DNA of 64,000 bases from assembly GCA_965216255.1 (NCBI GenBank), contig OZ244148.1, forward strand, positions 1,612,001 to 1,676,000, given 5' to 3'. Position numbers and translations under genes: made by a program. The DNA comes from G965216255 sp965216255. GTDB lineage: Bacteria > Bacteroidota > Rhodothermia > Rhodothermales > Bin80. Shown in pieces: positions 58,401 through 64,000 of the stretch (within the stretch, counting starts at the first letter, position 1; each line of letters opens with the position of its first letter). The notes below the pieces were generated by a model. It saw only the letters and a list, made by a program, of their open reading frames with translations, was not told where the DNA came from and made no database searches.

Positions 58401-58616
58401 GGCGGGATATACCGGCCCATTTTCGGCAGTTCGAATGGCGGCATGGTAGGCCAGGAACTGATCCGGATGGCTGAAGTCGTCCATGCGCTTCGATTTCTCT
58501 GTTGGTATCTCGGCCATGTCCGCCTTCTCTGGCTGTCCCTCTGGGCGCAGGACAAAGATGGTTAGCACTAAAACCACGACAGCACTGATTCCCGTTACAA
58601 GCCTATAATTGAACAT
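55434..58616 (-). CDS. Exported sortilin/BNR-type beta-propeller protein with type IX sorting domain
   Basis: A 1,060-aa protein. The N-terminus is hydrophobic (ISAVVVLVLTIFVL), acting as a signal or membrane anchor. About residues 95-950 carry BNR/sortilin-like repeats with SxDxGxTW Asp-box motifs: GLWKTSDGGQSWQVL, IFKTTDRGNTWMQL, IYRSSDGGSSWDNV, VLRSTDGGRTWEVS, LYRTSDGGETWSPV, VWRSVDFGATWTVV, ILRTTDLGQTWTDL and VSEDDGESWEYS. A galactose-like insert sits in the middle. The end is a type IX secretion sorting domain: QNYPNPFNASTTITF, RIKIQVYDLAGRLV, and GVYHYRLEAEGVVRTKSM. It is likely exported through the outer membrane. The start ATG 58616 is the only suitable one; a terminator hairpin follows the stop. 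Confidence 0.9.
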   Translation of the reverse strand: MFNYRLVTGISAVVVLVLTIFVLRPEGQPEKADMAEIPTEKSKRMDDFSHPDQFLAYHAAIRTAENGPVYPANYRMDAFTKAVAARKTPGRKLEWVERGPANVPGRTRALIVDPDDPFHQTWFVGSVGGGLWKTSDGGQSWQVLTDHLPNLSVSALAMADSDRDVIYMGTGEGFGNVDGIVGSGIFKTTDRGNTWMQLSSTTQGLDFRFVNRLAVDPGDANTVVAATNIGIYRSSDGGSSWDNVYVHADTSRVQDLRARPDDFNTQFATVRGSAVLRSTDGGRTWEVSLDDFLSAVGRMELAIAPSNPAVVYMSAESGSGAELYRTSDGGETWSPVLATGSAAPNWLGDQGWYDQTLAVHPFDVDHVFLGGIVLWETTILPGTKEVRFLSNFEESNTSSFLDFVGFISGNYFGGRLQSGDVDDEILDVTPEDFVSVEIRFGPGRSQKAHRFAVSSTGGAAGDGGAGVAFADYQYRNYADVPFEVWDIDNSRQLMVSFRDQADDGVYDLKPSQTLGARDDQSREYLFIHGYEYSGTEPDGRIAQDGGLIHKILYFMWPILAEDGMWDGSNLPESVLRITAKTATGLLREMSQHPASGSVHVDHHNIHVIPIDESENLFSILNANDGGVYFSEDSGARFNPVRRGLNTTQFYGVDKRPGFNVYIAGSQDNGTWRSYNNPHSGQGWLEGPSGDGFDTVWHSEDANYMLASSQFNTVWRSTSGGRQFELIAGPSDTGPFITVFGNSKDWPDRVFMVGSVGVWRSVDFGATWTVVPLFREAWDGRGNGKVDVALANPNEVWAGYRHDNQGPRTGMVHVSTDGGYTFNPVSVPDIAPQASISGIATHPNVDSTAYLLYSVYSMPKILRTTDLGQTWTDLSGFESGSPTSTNGFPNVAVYDLFVMPAMPNVIWAGTEIGIFVSEDDGESWEYSNSGMPAASIWQMRNVDNQLILATHGRGIWTLDLDIANAIEDVAPDVPASFQLQQNYPNPFNASTTITFDAPQASRIKIQVYDLAGRLVTTLTDRAYQSGTHEVDWDAIRHASGVYHYRLEAEGVVRTKSMTLVK

Positions 58617-58810
58617 AATGCGGCAAGGAGGTTGGTTAGCCCTATGCAGGACGAATACGGATTGCCGATCGAAATCGCAAGGATTCTCGCCTAGTGCACG
58701 CTTTTTTGCCCCAGTAGCCCGGGTAACTCACCAGGGCAATTAAGAGAGGAACCCAAACCTTACGTAAGTGTATGATATACAATCATTTCTAACCACAGTG
58801 TGCACTGCGC

Positions 58811-59046
58811 GTGAACAACACAGACTGTCATACTGAAGAGCTTTGTTTCGAGGATTTGGGGCGGCGTAAAGTGGTCGGAAAGTTCGACGGCGGCCCTATG
58901 CCTCGGACGCAGGTTTGTTGCTGTTACGGGAGGCCGAGCGGATGTTCGACGTCATCGGCCGCTTTGCCACCTGTTTCACGGATCACCGTAATCCCAGCAG
59001 GGTCGAGCATTCCTTGGAAGCGATGCTCAGGCAACGTGGCTACGGG
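58811..59046 (+). pseudogene. IS1380-family transposase, N-terminal remnant
   Basis: From GTG 58811 the reading is ELCFEDLGRRKVVGKFDGG, then after a frame change PYASDAGLLLLREAERMFD, FATCFTDHRNPSRVEHSLE and AMLRQRGYG. This is the typical start of IS1380 transposases, including the first Asp region. It is cut at 59046 by the 3' end of an intron relic. I do not find the rest of the gene beyond that. Confidence 0.65.
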
Positions 59047-59400
59047 TAGAGTCGGCGGGAGGCGCACCTGCCTTAGGATCCGGTGGCCATTCCGTCGCTT
59101 TCGCTCCGGGATCGCGGTAGGGACCCAGATTGCCCCAGACCCCCCGCACAGATCCGGGCATGCACGTTAATGCACCCGGCTCGTTTGAAAAACAAAGTCA
59201 AGCCGTAGCTCCCCTACCCTGTAAAATCGGCTTGATTTTACAGGTCGCATTCCCCGTACCATGCGCGTTTCCTGTGTGCGACCGTTCAGTGCTTCTGCTT
59301 TACCACCGTCCAATATGTAGATTTGCACGACTGCAACATGGGCAATGCATTTGCCAGGCTCGTTTATGAGAATCCCGAAAGCCATAATGACCTCCGGCAT
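59047..59400 (-). mobile_element. Intron relic: family B 3' end with a family-A-like 3' half inserted
   Basis: Minus strand. The last ~70 bp of a family B intron end CGACTCTAC at 59047. Inside it, a diverged family A 3' part ends CTACCGCGAT at 59111, immediately before CCCGGAGCGAAAGC of B, and carries a domain V-like hairpin (GAGCCGGGTGCATTAACG, then GCATGCCCGGATC). The sequence upstream to about 59400 has a short maturase-like vestige (KSSRFYRVGELRLD) but no recognisable 5' half. The left junction interrupts the IS1380 remnant, antisense to it. Confidence 0.6.
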
Positions 59401-59589
59401 CTATGGTCATATGGGGCATGAAGGCCGGGGTACTAATCTCCTCCAGAGCTTCCAGCAAGTGGAGCTAAGCCAGATGTAGAGCATTTCCCGGCTACCCGGA
59501 TCCGCTGGCGGTGGCTGCATGACACTATGCGTGCGCCACTGCTCACGCCTCCGCTACGGTTAGGGCCGATCTGTTGAATAGGCCTGCTT

Positions 59590-60105
59590 TATAGGCTACG
59601 TTCCGCTTCCAAATGCTCCAGCACCGCCAAGACCTTCCGCTGCGTGTTCAGCCGCGCACGCACGACATGGTGCTCCGTATGAACCAGCGATGCTTCATAG
59701 AACCGCGACACCTCATTGGGTGCACTAATCCGCGTCGCTATCTGCCAGATGCGATAGCTCGCTGGCTTCAGCTCTCCGTTGCCGGCCCGATCCAGCCGCT
59801 TATACGCCAGCGGCTTGCCCGCTGTGCTGCGGTCCACAATGCCCAGCTTGCAATAGCGCCAGGGGCTTCGTCGCAAACCGATGCGGCGTCTGGATAAAGG
59901 CATCGAAGACGTGGGCCCCGACAGGGCCCACACCCGGCATCTTCATGAATTCGCCGATCTGCGGATACCACCGGCCAAGCTCGATCATGTCGCGCCGCGC
60001 CTCCTGTTGCGCCTCAAGCGTCGCATCCAGCACCGCATCCAGGTGTGATACAATGTTGCGTCGGGCCTCGCCGGGGATTCTGGCCGCATATGTTTGGCGA
60101 CATTT
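59590..60105 (-). pseudogene. IS110-family transposase, C-terminal remnant
   Basis: Minus-strand reading: AARIPGEARRNIVSHLDAVL, FMKMPGVGPVGAHVFDAFI and QTPHRFATK, then with a frameshift WRYCKLGIVDRSTAGKPLAY, LDRAGNGELKPASYRIWQIA and a final helix. The MPGVGPVGA helix-hairpin-helix and the following serine region are the C-terminal transposase domain of IS110. The DEDD half is absent. It is a different IS110 lineage from the one at 11177. Confidence 0.7.
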
Positions 60106-60198
60106 AGATAGTACAACGGCGACAAATAAAAATAAAATGGGACTTAAGGTGTTTCTGGGCGTGGATGGGCGAATTGTTCCAGCCAATCCACGTCCGAG

Positions 60199-61633
60199 AT
60201 GGTTACCGATGAGCAGGTCCTTCTTCTTTTCAAGTTGGTCGTGAAAAAGGATGTACCCATAACAGCGGCAGCGGCCAAGGCTGGCATTTGCCAGGCTACA
60301 TCGCGCAAATATGTGCGTCTGGGCAAGGTGCCGAGCGATACAAAGAAGCCCCACACATGGCGCACACGCAAGGATCCGTTCGCGGAGGTGTGGGATGAAG
60401 CCAGGGCTTTTCTGGAAGTCAATCCCGGCCTCGAGGTGAAGGCGCTCATTGGCGAGTTGCAGCGCCGACATCCGGGCAGGTTCCAGCAGGGCCAGTTGCG
60501 TACGCTGCCGCGGCGCGTAAAGCAGTGGAAGGCCATAGAGGGAGCTCCCTGGCGATCGCCGATCGCCAGACGAGGTCTACTTCGACCAGGAGTATGCCCC
60601 CGGGGAGCGTGCGCAGTCCGACTTCACGTGCCTCAACGAACTGGAGGTAACGATGCAGGGGGAGCCGTCCCTGCATCTGTTGTATCACTTTGTGCTGGCA
60701 TATTCCAATTGGGAGGCCGGCACGGTCTGCAGGTCGGAGAGCTTCGAGGCACTCTCGGAAGGCCTGCAGCATGCTGTGCAGGTGCGCCCCGGCTGCATCA
60801 GACGGACTCGATGAGCTGTGCGGTACGTAACCTGAAGCGCAAGAGCGGTGAAGACTTCACCGAACGCTATCAGGCACTGCTGCGCCACTACGGGATGGAC
60901 TCGCGGCATACGCAGCCGGCGAGTCCACATGAGAACGGGAAGATTGAACAGCGGCACCACCGTCTGAAGCGGGCCATAAAGTAACGAGCTCATCCTTCGT
61001 GGCAGCAACGATTTCGAGAATCGGCAGGCCTACGAGGCCTTTCTCGAGAAGCTGTTTGGGCAGCTGAATGCGGAGCGCCAGGAGCGCTTCAAAGAGGAGA
61101 AGGCCTTCCTGGGGCCCCTGCCAAAGCGGCGCCTGGAGAGCTACAAACGCTACCGCGTGCGGGTATCCAGGGGCAGCACGATACGCGTGAGAAAGAACAG
61201 CTACTCGGTGCAAAGCCAGCTTATCGGTGAGTGTGTCGACGTACGCGTCTTTGGCGAATGGGTCGAGGTATGGTATGGGCAGCGCCTTATGGAGCGTATG
61301 CCGCGGCTCTTCGGCGAGGGCAAGTACCGGATGGAGTAGCGTCACGTGATCGACTCGCTGGTGCTGGGTCCGGGAGCGTTTGCCCACTACCGGTACCGAT
61401 CGGATCTCTTTGCCACGCACCGGTCCCGGATGGCCTATGACGCGCTGCGGCGCACGCATAAGGAGTCTCACCGGGCAGACAAGGCCTATCTGCGCGTCCT
61501 GCATTTGGCGGCCAGGGAGAGCGAATCGGGCGTGGATGCGGCCCTCAGCGTCTTGCTTCAGCGCAGGGAGGCCATTACGGAGCAGGCTGTACGAGAATGG
61601 AGACACCGGTGCAGACTCCGGCTTTTTGTGTAG
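60199..61633 (+). pseudogene. istA: IS21-family transposase IstA, frameshifted
   Basis: Starts with ATG 60199: EQVLLLFKLVVKKDVPITAA and an HTH region, RKYVRLGKVPSDTKKP, RRHPGRFQQGQLRTLPRRVK. It then shifts frame: VYFDQEYAPGERAQSDFTCL is the expected DDE Asp region. Next come YHFVLAYSNWEAGTVC, EDFTERYQALLRHYGM, and HENGKIEQRHHRLKRAI with the catalytic Glu. After a further frameshift: RLESYKRYRVRVSRGSTIR, YSVQSQLIGECVDVRVFGEW, and the C-terminal DSLVLGPGAFAHYRYRSDLF. It ends TAG near 61633. Several frame breaks make it inactive. istB follows, the normal IS21 arrangement. Confidence 0.8.
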
Positions 61634-61715
61634 CGGCTCCCGTGGTGGATCTGCGCTGTTATGATGGCCTTCTGGAGCAGACCACGATGGCTGCTCTTTC
61701 GGTGGAGGCGGCGCC

Positions 61716-62511
61716 ATGAAGACGCCGCGACAGCGGATCTGGAGCGGGCTGTACACACGGGACTGAAGGATCTGCGCTTGCCGGCCATACGGGCCTGTTA
61801 CCAACAGAAGGCCGACTTGGCCCGACGGGAGTTGATGAGCGCTTCCTGCTGGAGCTAATAGAGCAGGAGCAGCAACAACGACATAGCAACCGAATTCATC
61901 GCTGGTTGCACCAGTCGCGGCTGCCACTGCAGAAGACGCTGGACACCTTCGATCGGGGCCGGTTGCCGGTACGGATAGACCACCACCTGAGCATGCTCTT
62001 GGAGGGAGGTTTCTTGGAGAGCCGGCAGAACGTTCTGGCCTTTGGGCCTCCCGGCAGTGGCAAGACACACCTGTTGTGTGCCCTGGGCCGCGAACTGATC
62101 TTCCAGCGGCGTCGCGAATACAATTGCAGCACGCTCGTACAGGAGATGCTCAGGGCCAAACGGGAGTAGCACCTGCCACAGCTCCTGAAGCGGCTCTCGC
62201 GCGACCAGGCGCTCACCACCCGTGACATAGGGTACGTACAGCACAGCCGGCAGGAGACGGAGGTGCTGTTCCTACTCTTGTCGCAGCGCTACGAACGGGG
62301 CAGCGTTCTACTGACGAGCAATCTGGCGTTCTCGCAGTGGGAGCGCATCTTCAAGGATCCGATGACCACGGCAGCGGCCATAGACCGGCTGGTACATCAC
62401 AGCGTGATTCTGGAGCTGAACCTGCCCAGCTATCGGCTGGAGGTCTCTAAGAGGCGTCACGAGGCCGAGCATCAAGCAGAGACCGCTCCCGCAGAAGCCT
62501 TGCCGTCCTGA
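61716..62511 (+). pseudogene. istB: IS21-family helper ATPase IstB, broken
   Basis: Begins MKTPRQRIWSGLY, then by frameshift AVHTGLKDLRLPAIRACYQQ. It continues LPLQKTLDTFDRGRLPVRID, the Walker A segment LAFGPPGSGKTHLLCALG, and MLRAKRE followed by a TAG at 62167-62169. Downstream it reads RDIGYVQHSRQETEVLFLLL, RGSVLLTSNLAFSQWERIF and TTAAAIDRLVHHSVILEL. Early frameshift and TAG inactivate it, although the ATPase core residues remain recognisable. Confidence 0.8.
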
Positions 62512-62676
62512 TCGCCGTCCTCGCGGTCATAGCTACTCCTGACCCGCCATAGGCTCCAGGACAGACGCGGTCCTGCCACATGCCGCGTGCAGACCGCTGA
62601 CCTGTTCGGCGGGCGGGAGGAACTCATGCAGTCCCGGCCTTACGCGAACGCAGCCGTTTCCAGGGGCCATGCGTCC

Positions 62677-63345
62677 ATCGCGGTAGGCCCCGGGTTTCCC
62701 CGGGACCCCCGCACAGATCCGGACGTGCCCGCTAAGGCATCCGGCTCCTCCCTCAGGTCGCGCCGCCGCGCATGACGTTAATGGGTCGGCTAACCAACCC
62801 ATAGCCGTAACCGGTCCATCCGTATGACACACGAAGTCCGGCTCTGCGTCCGGTGTGTGTTGGATTTTCCGATTTCCCCTCGGGTGCGACGCTTCGCTCC
62901 ACCAACTCCGCCACACGGTCCCCCGCGCTTTGTTCGCCGGCTTCATCACTACTATCATCGCATCTGACTCCTCCTCGCCGTTCATCCTCCGCTCGGCAAA
63001 TGCCTTGGCTTTGGCGGCCCCGCCCTAAGCGCTGGGCAGCGAGGAGGCCTCCCAGGTCCCGACCTTGTACGTACATACGTGCCTGGGTTCTTGGACGCCG
63101 CGGAGCCCCCTTGAACCTCACCATAGCGGTCCAATCAGTGTTGCCTTCAGCCTCGAAGAGGACTTCGGCACTCCGAATGATAACCCTTTCGGCGCTCATT
63201 AGCCCCGCCCATATGCACCCCTGCCGACGCTTCGCCCGTTCCCTCACGAGAACGACCGCACGGCTTGGGGAGAGATATGGATTGGTTATATCCTTTACCA
63301 CAGAGGACTTACACCTCCTGTACTTGGCCAGTTAGCCTGGCGCAC
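62677..63345 (-). mobile_element. Group II intron A6 (669 bp, solitary)
   Basis: A single, uninterrupted family A copy. It starts GTGCGCCAGGCTAACTGG at 63345 and ends CTACCGCGAT at 62677, with the same domain V hairpin and maturase vestige (MNGEEESDAMIVVMKPA). The 5' flank is ACGACCGGAG and the 3' flank GGACGCATGG. Its B and C sites are empty. It carries more private changes than the inner array copies. The flanking DNA is not a recognisable gene, though a short coding-like tail (GIDDNEDLVKKEASNLEAEF, stop) lies on the same strand at about 63379-63455. Confidence 0.85.
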
Positions 63346-63493
63346 CTCCGGTCGTTACCCGTGCCGGCCAGGGTCAAAAACTGAACTCCGCTTCGAGATT
63401 CGAGGCTTCCTTCTTGACCAAATCTTCATTGTCGTCGATGCCCTTTACTATTGACGTTGATCACGCATACGACGATCGGTGCTGCACGTTCGT

Positions 63494-64000
63494 ATGAGAT
63501 CCGTCAGAGCGCAGCAGTTTTCGTTAGGACAGGCGCTCATTGCTGAGATCCAGATCGACCCCAAAAGCCGCGACGACATCCCAGCCATTCTGCTCGGACT
63601 GCAGGCCCTCTACACCCATCTGCCGGCACGCACCAAGGTATTCGATCTGCTCCACGCCCATTTTGCTAACCTGGCCGATCTGGATCGAGGCCGGCCCGGA
63701 ATGGACTTCTGGAGCATCTTCGTGCTGGCCATCCTGAAGCAGGGACTCGGCTGTGACTTTGATCGGTTGACGTTCTTGGTCAATCACATGGATATCGTGC
63801 GCCAGATGCTGGGGTTGGATGACAAGATGGGTGATCGGGTCATCTTCCAGAGGCAGACCATTATCGACAATGTTTCGAAGCTGACACCGGAGCTGTTGGA
63901 TGAGGTCAACCAGATCGTAGTGGCCTATGGGCACCAGGAAGTGGGTGCTGCGAATGAGTTGTATACACGGGCAAACTCTTTTGTTGTGGAGACCGGCGTG
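63494..64000 (+). CDS. ISNCY-type transposase (5' part, runs off the right edge)
   Basis: An open frame of 169 codons from ATG 63494 to the right edge. RAQQFSLGQALIAEIQIDPK, SRDDIPAILLGLQALY, RGRPGMDFWSIFVLAILKQG, CDFDRLTFLVNHMDIVRQML, FQRQTIIDNVSKLTPELLDE and TRANSFVVETGV follow the N-terminal part of a large transposase family usually filed as ISNCY. The RADSFVVET-like end precedes the catalytic domain, which is outside the window. No frame breaks are visible in this part. Confidence 0.75.
   Translation, partial: MRSVRAQQFSLGQALIAEIQIDPKSRDDIPAILLGLQALYTHLPARTKVFDLLHAHFANLADLDRGRPGMDFWSIFVLAILKQGLGCDFDRLTFLVNHMDIVRQMLGLDDKMGDRVIFQRQTIIDNVSKLTPELLDEVNQIVVAYGHQEVGAANELYTRANSFVVETGV

Overview
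The window reads as part of the chromosome of a marine-type member of Bacteroidota/Rhodothermota. The support is a SusC/SusD outer-membrane uptake pair, a giant exported beta-propeller protein ending in a type IX secretion sorting domain (NYPNPFN-type), a small conserved protein of the sort found in Bacteroidetes, and fairly GC-rich housekeeping genes (lepA, lepB, xseA, xseB). A stable core is embedded in heavily decayed, mobile-element-rich DNA.

Layout. 1-7876 (minus): the 5' part of a huge secreted Calx-beta repeat protein that runs off the left edge, with nine almost identical 330-bp repeats. 7877-15532: decayed DNA holding a group II intron reverse transcriptase relic, an IS110 relic split by an intact IS4/Tn5-type element (copy 1), and a diverged intron fragment. 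15533-17328: rfbB plus a HAD hydrolase. 17248-19746: a low-molecular-weight tyrosine phosphatase gene split by a decayed transposon. 20003-25716: an OPA/GlpT-type MFS transporter gene interrupted by 4.4 kb of nested group II introns. 25741-26777: a truncated aminotransferase joined to the start of a TonB receptor gene. 27418-31660: susD and susC. 31802-41647: the conserved core (xseA, YjbQ-like protein, SDR, xseB, small conserved protein, K+ channel, L,D-transpeptidase, lepB, exported protein, lepA). 42150-42438: tRNA-Leu and tRNA-Asn. 42581-48290: a small secreted-protein gene interrupted by 5.3 kb of nested introns. 48539-55335: a decayed IS1634-like transposase, an SDR and IS4-type copy 2. 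55434-58616: the beta-propeller protein. 58811-64000: IS1380, IS110, IS21 and intron remnants, one solitary intron, and an ISNCY-type transposase entering the right edge.

The outstanding feature is a system of three miniature, ORF-less group II intron families, called here A (about 669 bp), B (about 877 bp) and C (660 bp). Each has the 5' GTGYG start, a domain V hairpin and an AY 3' end. They have inserted into one another at fixed sites: B into A, A into two or three sites of B, and C into the 3' tail of A. The result is twintrons nested four deep (20261-24683, six introns) and five deep (42862-48152, seven introns). If the inner introns are subtracted, every outer intron returns to its family length to within 1-2 bp, and removing each whole array rejoins its host gene at a codon boundary. 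The outermost intron of each array is visibly the most diverged, so the arrays look like layers of successive homing events. No intact maturase is visible in the window, so mobility and splicing help would have to come from elsewhere.

All identifications come from reading the sequence and from remembered family features. No database search or RNA folding was run.
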